Translations under genes and position numbers: made by a program
Assembly (NCBI GenBank): GCA_024760905.1
Contig: CM045729.1
Span: 1-64,000, forward strand
Source of the DNA: Plotosus lineatus
Taxonomy: Eukaryota > Chordata > Actinopteri > Siluriformes > Plotosidae
Direction: 5' to 3'
Length of the DNA: 64,000 nucleotides
In this document: positions 12,001 through 22,353 of the stretch, piece after piece
How the letters are laid out: each line of letters begins with the position of its first letter
Position numbering within the stretch: the stretch's first letter is position 1
Notes under the pieces: model-generated
Told to the model about the DNA's origin: nothing
The model's database searches: none
The model's input: only the letters and a program-made list of their open reading frames with translations

Positions 12001-15000
12001 TGGCCTGGCCTGGCCTGGCCTGGCCTGGCCTGGCCTGGCCTGGCCTGGCCTGGCCTGGCCTGGCCTGGCACAGCCTGGCCTGGCCTGGCCTGGCCTGGCC
12101 TGGCCTGGCACAGCTGGCCTGGCCTGGCCTGGCCTGGCCTGGCCTGGCCTGGCCTGGCCTGGCCTGGCCTGGCCTGGCACAGCACAGCACAGCACAGCAC
12201 AGCCTGGCACAGCACAGCCTGGCCTGGCTGGCACTGGCACAGCACAGCACAGCCTGGCCTGGCCTGGCCTGGCCTGGCAGCACAACCTGGCTATTTGCTG
12301 GCCTAGCCTAGCCTAGCAAGCCTGCCTAGCCTGGCCTAGCCACAGCCTAGCCTGGCCTGGCCTAGCCTAGCCTAGGCCTGGCCTGGCCTGGCCTAGCCTG
12401 AGCTAGCCTGGCCTGGCCTGGCCTAGCCTGGCCTGGCTGGCCTAGCCTGGCCTGGCCTGGCCTGGCCTGGCCTGGCCTGGCCTGGCCTGGCCTGGCCTGG
12501 CCTGGCCTGGCCTGGCCCTGGCAAGCACAGCACAGCCTGGCCTGGCCTGGCCTGGCCTGGCCTGGCCTGGCCTGGCCTGGCCTGGCCTGGCCTGGCCTGG
12601 CCTGGCCTGGCCTGGCCTGGCCTGGCCTGGCCTGGCCTGGCCTGGCCTGGCCTGGCCTGGCCTGGCCTGGCCTGGCCTGGCCTGGCCTGGCCTGGCCTGG
12701 CCTGGCCTGGCCTGGCCTGGCTGGCCTGGCCTGGCCTGGCCTGGCCTGGCACAGCCTGGCCTGGCCTGGCCTGGCCTGGCCTGGCCTGGCCTGGCACAGC
12801 CTGGCCTGGCCTGGCCTGGCCTGGCCTGGCCTGGCCTGGCCTGGCACAGCACAGCACAGCACAGCCTGGCACAGCACAGCACAGCCTGGCACAGCACAGC
12901 ACAGCACAGCACAGCACAGCACAGCCTGGCCTGGCACAGCCTGGCACAGCACAGCACAGCACAGCACAGCTGGCCTGGCCTGGCCTGGCCTGGCCTGGCC
13001 TGGCCTAGCCTGGCCTGGCCTGGCCTAGCCTGGCCTGGCCTGGCCTGGCCTGGCCTGGCCTGGCCTGGCCTGGCCTGGCCTGGCCTGGCCTGGCCTGGCC
13101 TGGCCTGGCCTGGCCTGGCCTGGCCTGGCCTGGCCTGGCCTGGCCTGGCCTGGCCTGGCCTGGCCTGGCCTGGCCTGGCCTGGCCTGGCCTGGCCTGGCC
13201 TGGCCTGGCACAGCCTGGCCTGGCCTGGCCTGGCCTGGCCTGGCCTGGCCTGGCCTGGCCTGGCCTGGCCTGGCCTGGCCTGGCCTGGCCTGGCCTGGCC
13301 TGGCCTGGCCTGGCCTGGCCTGGCCTGGCCTGGCTGGCCTGGCCTGGCCTGGCCTGGCCTGGCCTGGCCTGGCCTGGCCTGGCCTGGCCTGGCCTGGCCT
13401 GGCCTGGCACAGCCTGGCCTGGCCTGGCCTGGCCTGGCCTGGCCTGGCACAGCCTGGCCTGGCCTGGCCTGGCACAGCCTGGCCTGGCACAGCACAGCAC
13501 TGGCACAGCACAGCCTGGCCTGGCACAGCCTGGCCTGGCACAGCACAGCCTGGCCTGCACAGCACAGCCTGGCACAGCACAGCTGGCCTGGCCTGGCACA
13601 GCACAGCCTGGCACAGCCTGGCCTGGCACAGCACAGCTGGCACAAGCCTGGCACAGCACAGCACAGCACAGCTCAGCACAGCACAGCACAGCACAGCACA
13701 GCACAGCCTGGCCTAGCACAGGCCTAGCAACTGGCCTGGCCTAGCCTGGCCTAGCCTGGCCTGGCCTGGCCTGGCCTAGCCTGGCCTGGCCTGGCCTGGC
13801 CTGGCCTGGCCTGGCCTGGCCTGGCCTGGCCAGCCTGCTGGCCTGGCCTGGCCTGGCCTGGCCTGGCCACAGCCTGGCCTGGCCTGGCCTGGCCTGGCCT
13901 GGCCTGGCCTGGCCTGGCCTGGCCTGGCCTGGCCTGGCCTGGCCTGGCCTGGCCTGGCCTGGCCTGGCCTGGCCTGGCCTGGCACAGCCTGGCCTGGCCT
14001 GGCCTGGCCTGGCACAGCCTGGCCTGGCCTGGCCTGGCCTGGCCTGGCCTGGCCTGGCCTGGCCTGGCCTGGCCTGGCCTGGCCTGGCCTGGCCTGGCCT
14101 GGCCTGGCCTGGCCTGGCCTGGCCTGGCCTGGCCTGGCCTGGCCTGGCCTGGCCTGGCCTGGCCTGGCCTGGCCTGGCACAGCCTGGCCTGGCACAGCAC
14201 AGCACTGCACAGCCTGGCCTGGCCTGGCCTGGCACAGCTGGCACAGCCTGGCCTGGCCTGGCCTGGCACAGCACAGCCTGGCCTGGCCTGGCCTGGCCTG
14301 GCCTGGCACAGCACAGCCTGGCCTGGCACAGCCTGGCCTGGCACAGCACAGCACAGCACAGCACAGCCTGGCCTGGCCTGGCCAGCCTGGCCTGGCCTGG
14401 CCTGGCCTGGCCTGGCCCTGGCACAGCCTGGCCTGGCCTGGCCTGGCCCTGGCCTGGCCTAGGCCTGGCCTGGCCTGGCCTGGCCTGGCCTGGCCTGGCC
14501 TGGCCTGGCCTGGCCCAGCCTGGCACAAGCCTGGCCTGGCCTGGCCTGGCCTGGCCTGGCCTGGCCTGGCCTGGCCTGGCCTGGCCTGGCTGGCCTGGCC
14601 TGGCCTGGCCTGGCCTGGCCTGGCCTGGCCTGGCCTGGCCTGGCCTGGCCTGGCCTGGCCTGGCCTGGCCTGGCCTGGCCTGACAGCCTGGCCTGGCCTG
14701 GCCTGGCCTGGCCTGGCCTGGCCTGGCCTGGCCTGGCCTGGCCTGGCCTGGCCTGGCCTGGCCTGGCCTGGCCTGGCCTGGCACAGCCTGGCCTGGCCTG
14801 GCCTGGCCTGGCCTGGCCTGGCCTGGCCTGGCCTGGCCTGGCCTGGCACAACTGGCCTGGCCTGGCCTGGCCTGGCCTGGCCTGGCCTGGCCTGGCCTGG
14901 CCTGGCACAGCCTGGCCTGGCCTGGCCTGGCCTGGCACAGCACAGCACAGCCTGGCTGGCACAGCACAGCACAGCCTGGCACTGGCCTGGCCTGGCACAG

Positions 15001-17770
15001 CACAGCCTGGCCTGGCACAGCACAGCACAGCCTGGCCTGGCACAGCCTGGCACAGCACAGCACAGCACAGCACAGCACAGCACAGCACAGCTGGCACAGC
15101 ACAGCACAGCACAGCACAACAGCACAGCCTGGCACAGCCTGGCCTGGCTGGCCTGGCCTAGCCTGGCCTGGCCTGGCCTAGCCTGGCCTGGCCTGGCCTG
15201 GCCTGGCCTAGCCTGGCCTGGCCTGGCCTGGCCTGGCCTGGCCTGGCCTGGCCTGGCCTGGCTGGCTGGCCTGGCCTGGCCTGGCCTGGCCTGGCCTGGC
15301 CTGGCCTGGCCTGGCCTGGCCTGGCCTGGCCTGGCCTGGCCTGGCCTGGCCTGGCCTGGCCTGGCCTGGCCTGGCCTGGCCTGGCCTGGCCTGGCCTGGC
15401 CTGGCCTGGCCTGGCCTGGCCTGGCCTGGCCTGGCCTGGCCTGGCCTGGCCTGGCCTGGCCTGGCCTGGCCTGGCCTGGCCTGGCCTGGCCTGGCCTGGC
15501 CTGGCCTGGCCTGGCCTGGCCTGGCCTGGCCTGGCCTGGCCTGGCCTGGCCTGGCCTGGCCTGGCCTGGCCTGGCCTGGCACAGCCTGGCCTGGCCTGGC
15601 CTGGCCTGGCACAGCCTGGCCTGGCCTGGCCTGGCCTGGCCTGGCACAGCACAGCACAGCCTGGCCTGGCCTGGCCTGGCCTGGCCTGGCCTGGCACAGC
15701 CTGGCCTGGCCTGGCCTGGCCTGGCACAGCACTGGCCTGGCACAGCACAGCACAGCACTAGCCTGGCACAGCACAGCCTGGCCTAGCACAGCCTGGCACA
15801 GCACAGCACAGCCTGGCACAGCACAACACAGCCTCAGCACAGCACAGCACAGCCTAGCCTGGCCTGAGCCTAGCCTGGCCTAGCCTGGCCTAGCCTGAGC
15901 CTAGCTAGCCTGGCCTGGCCTACAGCCTAGCCTAGCTAGCAGCCTGGCCTGGCCTGGCTAGCCTGGCCTGGCCTGGCCTGGCCTGAGCCTGGCCTGGCCT
16001 GGCCTGGCCTGGCCTGGCCTGGCCTGGCCTGGCCTGGCCTGGCCTGGCAGCTGGCCTGGCCTGGCCTGGCCTGGCCTGGCCTGGCCTGGCCTGGCCTGGC
16101 CTGGCCTGGCCTGGCCTGGCCTGGCCTGGCCTGGCCTGGCCTGGCCTGGCCTGGCCTGGCCTGGCCTGGCCTGGCCTGGCCTGGCCTGGCCTGGCCTGGC
16201 CTGGCCTGGCCTGGCCTGGCCTGGCCTGGCCTGGCCTGGCCTGGCCTGGCCTGGCCTGGCCTGGCCTGAGCCTGGCACAGCCTGGCCTGGCCTGGCCTGG
16301 CCTGGCACAGCACAGCACAGCCTGGCCTGGCCTGGCCTGGCCTGGCCTGGCCTGGCCTGGCACAGCCTGGCCTGGCCTCAGCACAGCTGCCTGGCCTGGC
16401 ACAGCACAGCACACCAGCACAGCACAAGCAGCACAGCACAGCCTGGCCTGGCCTGGCCTGGCCTGGCCTGGCCTGGCACAGCACAGCACAGGCCTGGCCT
16501 GGCACAGCACAGCCTGGCCTGGCCTGGCCTGGCCTGGCACAGCTGGCCTGGCCTGGCCTGGCCTGGCCTGGCCTGGCCTGGCCTGGCCTGGCCTGGCCTG
16601 GCCTGGCCTGGCCTGGCCTGGCCTGGCACAGCTGGCCTGGCACAGCCTGGCCTGGCCTGGCCTGGCCTGGCCTGGCCTGGCCTGGCCTGGCCTGGCCTGG
16701 CCTGGCCTGGCCTGGCCTGGCCTGGCCTGGCCTGGCCTGGCCTGGCCTGGCCTGGCCTGGCCTGGCCTGGCCTGGCCTGGCCTGGCCTGGCCTGGCCTGG
16801 CACAGCCTGGCCTGGCCTGGCCTGGCCTGGCCTGGCCTGGCCTGGCCTGGCCTGGCCTGGCCTGGCCTGGCTGGCCTGGCCTGGCCTGGCCTGGCCTGGC
16901 CTGGCCTGGCCTGGCACAGCCTGGCCTGGCCTGGCCTGGCCTGGCCTGGCACAGCCTGGCCTGGCCTGGCCTGGCCTGGCCTGGCCTGGCCTGGCCTGGC
17001 CTGGCCTGGCCTGGCCTGGCCTGGCCTGGCCTGGCCTGGCCTGGCCTGGCCTGGCCTGGCCTGGCCTGGCCTGGCCTGGCCTGGCCTGGCCTGGCCTGGC
17101 CTGGCCTGGCCTGGCACTGGCCTGGCCTGGCCTGGCACAGCCTGGCCTGGCCTGGCCTGGCCTGGCACTAGCCTGGCCTGGCCTGGCACAGCCTGGCCTG
17201 GCCTGGCCTGGCCTGGCCTGGCACAGCCTGGCCTGGCCTGGTACAGCCTGGCCTAGGCCCTGGCCTGGCCTGGCCTGGCCAGCCTGGCCTGGCTGCCTGG
17301 CCTAGCTGGCCTGGCCTGAGCCCTGGCCTGGCCTGGCCTGGCCTGGCCTGGCTGGCACAGCCTGGCCTGGCCTGGCCTGGCCTGGCCTGTGGCCTGGCCT
17401 GGCCTGGCCTGGCCTGGCCTGGCCTGGCCTGAACCTGGCCTGGCCTAGCTGGCCTGGCCTGGCCTGGCCTGGCCTGGCCTAGCCTGGCCTGGCCTGGCCT
17501 GGCCTGGCCTGGCCTGGCACAGCCTGGCCTGGCCTGGCCTGGCCTGGCCTGGCACAGCCTGGCCTGGCCTGGCCTGGCCTGGCCTGGCCTGGCAGCCTGG
17601 CCCCTGGCAGCTGGCCTGGCCTGGCAGCCTGGCCTGGCCTGCCTAACCTGGCCAGCCTAGCACAGCCTGCCTGGCCCACAGCCTGGCCTGGCCTGGCTTG
17701 CTGGCCTAGCACAACTGGCCTAGCCTGGCCTGGCCTGGCCTGGCCTGGCCTAGCCTGGCACTGGCCTGGC
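1..17770. repeat. Pentanucleotide satellite (CCTGG)n with CCTAG and CACAG variants
   Basis: The whole stretch is built of 5-bp units. CCTGG dominates and forms pure runs of several hundred bases. CCTAG variants cluster on the left of each block (about 740-890, 1470-1640, 2225-2350, 2965-3180, 4465-4590, 6640-6860, 7325-7500). CACAG variants cluster on the right (about 413-750, 1230-1470, 1972-2222, 2664-2965, 4217-4470, 5687-5895, 6435-6640, 9230-9515, 11424-11625, 13409-13720, 15580-15850). Rare 1-base losses (CTGG) and gains shift the phase. CpG is nearly absent. Long open frames on both strands translate as 5-residue repeats such as PGQAR and LCCAV; they are products of the 5-bp period and not genes. 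Confidence 0.97.
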
Positions 17771-18210
17771 GGCCTTCTGGCACCTAACCTAACCTATAAC
17801 CTGGCCTGGCCTGGCCTAACCTGGCCTGGCCTAACCCTGGCCTAACCTAGCACCTGGCCTGGCACCTGGCCTGGCCTGGCCTGAGCACCTGGCCTAGCCA
17901 CCTAACCACCTGGCCTGGCCTGGCCTGACCTAACCTGGCCCCTAGCCTGGCCTATTTCTTGCCTGGCCTAACCCTAGCCTAACCCCCTCTGGCCTAACCT
18001 GGCCTGGCCTGGCCTAACCCTAGCCCTGGCCCTTTAGCCCTAACCTAACCTAACCTAACCCCTAACCCCCCTAACCCCCTAACCCCAGCCCCAACCTTCA
18101 CCTCTAGCTCCTAACCCCAAACCTATACCCTGACCCTAACCCCAGCCCTAACCTTAACCTCTAGCCCCTAACCCCAAGCCCAAACCTTAACCCCAACCTC
18201 GACCCAGGCC
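17771..18210. repeat. Transition from CCTGG satellite to CCTAA/CCCTAA telomere-like repeats
   Basis: Units of CCTGG are interleaved with CCTAA and CCCTAA over a few hundred bases. A short perfect CCTAA run lies near 18036-18060, and looser CCCTAA, CCCCTAA and CCAGCC units follow. The strand bias is that of the C-rich telomere strand. Vertebrate telomeres are (CCCTAA)n on this strand, so this is read as degenerate telomere-like or subtelomeric DNA and not as a functional telomere tract. Confidence 0.75.
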
Positions 18211-18515
18211 CAATTCCCCCTCTTCCACGTGGCCTTAGCCTGCCCTCTGCTGGATAACCTAGGGGAGCACACCCCATGGTCCCCTTCTAGCAACTCAAAA
18301 ATACACTTCACTTCTCCTTATCGATAACCAAACTCGAAATTGCCCCAAGTCTGGCTCAACCCCAACCTATGGCTGGGAGTCAACTTGCTTCGTGGGGGCT
18401 GGTCCCTGGGGGTCTGAATGGCGCTGAGGAAGGACCGTGCACAGCAGGCGCACCGGTACACACCGGGACCCTGACTCTTAGGCTAGCCCCTCGGCTTCCC
18501 TAACATCTCCCCCTA
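18211..18515 (+). repeat. Subtelomeric module A, copy 1
   Basis: A non-tandem sequence of about 300 bp starts near CAATTCCCCCTCTTCCACGT. It contains CTGCTGGATAACCTAGGGGA and ends at a GCTTCCCTAACATCTCCCCC block. It recurs nearly unchanged at 22354-22670 and 33982-34290, each time embedded in CCCTAA-like DNA upstream of a PLE. No coding capacity is evident. It is probably part of a larger duplicated subtelomeric unit. Confidence 0.85.
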
Positions 18516-18519
18516 ACCA

Positions 18520-19050
18520 GCCTGAGCCTCCCTTGCGCTAGTTCGGACACCCAGGGCACCGGCCATCCGGCCCCCTTCCAACCACACGAGTTCTCCTACA
18601 CCAGAGAGACTGAAGACAATACCGATAAAATCCCTAACCGTGCCGCCTCGTTATAACATCACGATTAAAAGATAAAACACGTTGATTCTCTTTGAAAACA
18701 GGTTTCTTTTCCAAAAAAAACCCCCCACCCCCCCAAAAAAATAAAAAAAATCTTCTTTCTAAAAACGGGTGGGGGAGGTAGGGAACCCACCTTCAGCCAC
18801 TATCGCCAGACAAAGAAGAGCCTTCCTGCAGCAAAAAGGGGGGAGGTGCTAGACCCACAGCACTACACTACGAAACGGCCATGACTCCTCACAGATGACC
18901 TGGAGCACCGCCTCGCAGCAACATCAAGCTAAGTATATCTTAAAACACCTTTAAAGTGTTGTTTAACCACCTTTGAACTTGCTATTACTACCTTGTGATT
19001 AATTGTATCACTATCTCCACTTTTCTCTTTTGTTATATTCGTTTGAAAGT
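18520..19050 (+). other. PLE-1 leader upstream of the ribozyme
   Basis: No open frame is supported. The stretch includes a homopolymer-rich patch (A, C and T runs, 18710-18760). Its counterparts at 24035-24467 and 34836-35217 precede the ribozyme in PLE-2 and PLE-3, with many small indels between copies. It is probably the 5' untranslated or pseudo-LTR part of the element. Confidence 0.6.
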
Positions 19051-19109
19051 GCAAGCCAGCCGCCTGAAGAAGGTGCGCATTGCACCGAAACGTCGCGCGA
19101 AAGGCTTGC
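19051..19109 (+). ncRNA. Hammerhead ribozyme, PLE type (intact core)
   Basis: The core CTGAAGA (19064-19070) is followed by stem II GGTGC/GCACC (19072-19076 with 19082-19086), then GAAAC (19087-19091) and GTC, with predicted cleavage after C19094. Stem III would be a minimal A-U, C-G helix with no loop, as described for PLE hammerheads. Stem I has an inner 3-bp helix flanking the core and an outer 7-bp helix GCAAGCC (19051-19057) with GGCTTGC (19103-19109), separated by an internal loop. The outer pairing is kept in the other copies. PLEs are known to carry such minimal hammerheads; self-cleavage of this copy is an inference. Confidence 0.85.
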
Positions 19110-19286
19110 GTTATTTGTGCACAATATCCACTTATTATCATCTTAAAACGACAAAAAAGCGTTATAATGCCCCACGGGAACTATTTTAAAGGCGGAAGGA
19201 CCTATTCTCCTTCACCACGCCGCTTCACCACGCGACTCGACCGAGGCATACGCGACAACAAACACATGGAACAAAGCCATGGTTGC

Positions 19287-19925
19287 TCTGAATTCTGTCT
19301 CGCCGCCAAAACCAGAGGCGGCAGAAGCGAATTCTTGCAGACATACAACGGTTTCGAAGCCCGGTATGAGCCAAAGGGTCAAGCGCGTGGTCGTTACCGC
19401 CATTTTAATTCCGAAGTCTCAAACAAGGAGACACGAGGCGCAAAATCTCCTCCGCCACGCCGCTTTGCTCCACAGCTGGCCATTACACGCGGAGGGATAT
19501 CCGCATAGAACACCGTCAACGCTCTGAATTCTACCCTCGCCACCCAAACCATGGCGGCGGGGCTGATTTCAGACAAACACACAACCATATTAAAGCCCCG
19601 TATATCCTTGAAAGGCGCGCACGTGACCGGAAGGGTGACCAGACTAACGGAGCATTAAATAGTGCGACCACGGCGCAAAATCTCCTCCGCCACGCCGCCA
19701 CGCCCAGCGACTCGGCGGAGACACGCGGAAGGATATCCACACCAAAAAGAGCCACGGCCACTCTAGATCTAACCCCCGCGACCAAAACCGTGACGGGGGC
19801 GGATTTTCACTGCAGACACATAACCGGTTCGAGCCCCTATATAACCTGGAAGAACACGCGCGTGACCGTACTCGTGATCTCGAATCACTAGACAGCACAA
19901 CGCGGCGTGCACGTAGGGAAACCCC
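19287..19925 (+). repeat. Three diverged repeat units inside the PLE-1 5' coding region
   Basis: Three units at about 19287-19500, 19520-19700 and 19750-19925 encode related Arg-rich peptides, currently in three different frames. Shared marks are a Gly/Asn stretch (NHGGG, NRDGGG), an LQTYN or LQTHN tract, a Glu/Arg stretch (ERRARDR, EEHARDR) and an LDS/LNS-T tract before basic or proline-rich residues. The same order appears in PLE-2 at 24660-24950 and 29465-29830. The peptide function is unknown; the charge suggests nucleic-acid binding. Unit 3 is also the source of many isolated fragments and of the 102-bp array at 35727-36134. Confidence 0.65.
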
Positions 19926-20538
19926 CACCCGTGTCCGGAACGATACTTCCGTTCGCTCCCGTGTCCGCGACGAACCCCTTCCCCCCGACACACAGCAAGA
20001 CGGACGGTCCCTGCCGGCCACCCATAACGACCCAAACATAGGACGACGCACTACCGCTACACGACCGAACGACAATAACCAGACGATCGAAAACACACAA
20101 AGCCTACGTCCGGAGCTCAAAGCATTAACTAAAAATATCTACAACCTAATCAGAACGGTCCACCACCTACAGAATGTGGGGGACCCTAACGATATGCCAC
20201 CTACGATGAACAAAATTCAGGAACTATTGACAACTTCAATTAATCCAGCCCTTCGAACCAGTACAACCCTCCTGATTGAGGGCAATGCCACTCAGTGGGC
20301 ATACACACCACACCTCATTCTGAGGGATCACTATGAGAGTGCGATTCGGGACCTCTCGGACACCATCAGGTCGCAGATCCCAATCGAATGGGCCGCTCTC
20401 TTCGGCACCACCAGCAGATGGGCAGGTAAGACCTTAGGCAATAGGCTGACACAGACCACATTGGATATGACCGAGCGATACTGGTGTCTCGAATGCAAGA
20501 CACACACGGCCCTAACGCGCGGGGCTCGTGTGGAGTAG
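19710..20538 (+). pseudogene. PLE-1 ORF1 part: Arg-rich repeat plus conserved domain
   Basis: One frame stays open from about 19710 to the stop at 20538, although the first ATG/GTG-type start in it is the GTG at 20176. The first part is repeat unit 3. From about 20090 it becomes a helical segment with the conserved motif LLIEGNATQWAY (about residues 32-43 counted from 20176). The same motif is found in PLE-2 (30122-30313), PLE-4 (about 37440-37860) and, on the minus strand, PLE-6 (about 42300-42620). The segment lies N-terminal to the RT in the element order. I do not recognise a named domain. A frameshift near 20500 moves the continuation into the frame of 20484-21224. Confidence 0.6.
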
Positions 20539-21224
20539 CGCCAACCGAGCCAGACACGACGGAGGATTTCCCTCCTGAGGGCCCCACACGGAAAGGCCGA
20601 CCCCTTGCCCGGCAGGCCCCCGCAGGGGCCCCAAACAACCCAATAGTGGCGACCCTCTGCCCACAGGGCGGAGGACACAAACCCATACAAAAATACACAA
20701 ATCGACCCCTCGAGTGTCGACCACGACCCACCGATGGAGTGCGACCGTATACGGAAAACCCGAGGTCTCCACCCGAGCGAACGCCACCCAGACCGATAAA
20801 CAGAAGCGACAATAACATAATGCCAGAACAAAATATTCGACAAATCACCCACACAGTGTTGGTACATGACCCTCCCCAAACAGTCACCCTGAGGGAGATA
20901 ACGGAACAGCAGGAGCCCATACTACAACAACACCCCCTCTCCGACACGGATTCCGTCGGCGAATTCCCCGAATGTCCGGTCCCCCCAGGGCAACCCGTAA
21001 CAACCGATAGCACAGAGACTACTCCAGGTACACCCGTCGCAGGCTTTCAGCCAAACAGACATGAACGAACCCTAAGAAAAATGAGCGATTGGTCATGCCG
21101 CGATAACACACAGGAAATTAATATTGGGGACTCAAACTTAGGCAAAATCCCGAGATATGCCGACCGGAACTCAAATAGAATCGTACCGGGGCTACATTTA
21201 GACATGCGACGCCCTCCTAGATAA
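20484..21224 (+). pseudogene. PLE-1 ORF1 continuation: Pro/Thr-rich linker
   Basis: The frame is rich in Pro, Thr, Arg and Gln and has no recognisable domain until its C-terminal end. It overlaps the end of the preceding frame, consistent with a frameshift. Equivalent low-complexity sequence lies in PLE-2 at 30360-31080. The segment 21016-21071 is the uninverted form of a 56-bp stretch that is flipped in PLE-2. Confidence 0.5.
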
Positions 21225-21254
21225 GATCCAACCTAGCACGCAGAGTCGAAAGCG

Positions 21255-21575
21255 GTGATTATGGCTTTCGGAATCAACCACAGATCACAATCACCAAAAA
21301 AAACATTCATCAAACAATTTCAAACGCCACTCAAAAAGGCCAAGAGTAAATTCCCGATGGCGGAGATCTGGATCCCCATACTAAATTATTCCAGGAAACT
21401 GACACCGTTAGAAAGAATCAATTTGGAGGCCATAAACAAAAGTATTCGAAAAATAAACAACCACATTCCGCCATTACCACACATACAATTTAACACGACC
21501 GCGGATAACGTCCACTGGACCCCGGAGACAGCGGAATCCATCCTAAACCATTGGCTGGGATTCTTAAACTGGTAG
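21255..21575 (+). pseudogene. PLE-1 domain preceding the RT
   Basis: About 106 residues: a basic N-terminus, then a segment with AEIWIP, YSRKLTP and ERINLE motifs, ending NHWLGFLNW before a stop. PLE-2 has the same segment at 31152-31382 with the same terminal motif, and there the RT frame starts directly after it. Position and conservation suggest it belongs to the PLE polyprotein or a preceding ORF. Function unknown. Confidence 0.6.
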
Positions 21576-21623
21576 GCCCGAAATGCCCAAATCTCGGGAA
21601 CAGGCCCCGTAACATCAATCTAA

Positions 21624-22019
21624 TATAAAGCAAAAAAATTTCTAAGAAACCACAAAACAAAACAATTATTCAAGGCAGACCCCGGCATAAGTCCCCTTAC
21701 AAAGAATTGCATCTATGTCATAACCTGCGCCATCTGCGGACTACAATATGTGGGCCAGACACGAAACACTATCGCAACCGGAATGAATCAACACAGGTAC
21801 AACATAGTTCGACGGAAACATTTAAACAGACATCTCTACAAACACTTCACCTCACACGGACCAGGGGCAATGTCCGTGACAGGCCTACAGGCTAATCCTT
21901 CGTGGACCTGGGGAGAAAGAATGAAAAGAGAGGCTGCATGGGTCAAAAAATTGGACACAACACATCCTACAGGACTCAATGAAACACACCAGACTTCCCT
22001 TTTTCCCTCTTCTAGGTAA
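21624..22019 (+). pseudogene. PLE-1 GIY-YIG endonuclease domain
   Basis: The frame is open after a TAA at 21621. It contains IYVITC (GIY half) and QYVGQT (YIG half), with a Cys-x2-Cys pair between them as in endonuclease-bearing PLEs, then HRYNI and HGPGAMSVTG. In PLE elements this nuclease nicks target DNA for reverse transcription. The position where the family usually has a catalytic Arg reads ATG-M-N (Thr-Gly) here and in PLE-2. Because the RT is deleted upstream, this frame has no normal start or partner. Its C-terminus is longer than in PLE-2, which has lost 2 bases. Confidence 0.8.
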
Positions 22020-22060
22020 GTACATCTCTTATAGAGGAAACCCCCCTAGCTTAAACCCCC

Positions 22061-22353
22061 GGGACTACTTCGTGAATGATGGATCCATGGGGGAATCCGA
22101 ATGACGTAGGGTGAGGACCGGGCACGGCGGGACGCGCGGGTACACACCGGGGACCCTGATTCTCAGGCTAGCCTTTTGGCTCCCCAAACATCTCAGCCTA
22201 ACTGAGCCTGACCCAAGCCCCAAACCGGGAGCTCCAAACTGAAACCCCGGCCCTAACCCCAACCCTAACCTCTAGCTCCTAACCCCAAACCTATACCCTG
22301 ACCCTAACCTTAACCTCTAGCCCCTAACCCCAAACCCCAACCTCGACCCAGGC
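22061..22353 (+). repeat. PLE 3' flank and CCCTAA-like spacer
   Basis: After the PLE-1 3' end comes a segment with GGATCCATGGGGGAATCCGA and a CCGGGGACCCTGATTCTCAG block, repeated after PLE-2 at 33640-33780. It is followed by CCCTAACC, CCTCTAGC and CCCTGACC units. The identical order after both PLE copies shows that element and flank were duplicated together or inserted at the same repeat type. No gene seen. Confidence 0.7.

Larger units (their letters stand above)
18520..22060 (+). mobile_element. PLE-1: Penelope-like retroelement with RT deleted
   Basis: The element begins after module A with a non-coding leader. It then has a hammerhead ribozyme (19051-19109), Arg-rich repeats, a conserved helical domain (20176-20538), a Pro/Thr-rich linker, a short domain ending in NHWLGFLNW (21255-21575) and a GIY-YIG nuclease frame (21624-22019). 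Comparison with PLE-2 shows that about 1.8 kb with the whole RT is missing: sequence matching 31430 joins sequence matching 33205 near 21620. GIY-YIG plus hammerhead points to the endonuclease-bearing PLE group (Neptune/Poseidon-like in fish), but the clade is an inference. Confidence 0.85.

Noticed and set aside
1..17712. Many long open frames (PGQAR, LCCAV, AWPGL repeats), including 660-692-codon ones
   Set aside because: They exist in several frames and on both strands at once because a 5-bp repeat without stop codons is open in all phases. There is no non-repeat sequence, start context or conservation to suggest a protein.
1..17770. CRISPR-like array
   Set aside because: Units are contiguous 5-mers without unique spacers, and the genome is eukaryotic.
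19820..19850. GGTTCGAGCCCC followed by TATATAA, resembling a tRNA B box and a TATA box
   Set aside because: It lies inside the PLE coding repeat, has no matching A box at the right spacing, and most other copies of the unit lack GG before TTCGAGCC.
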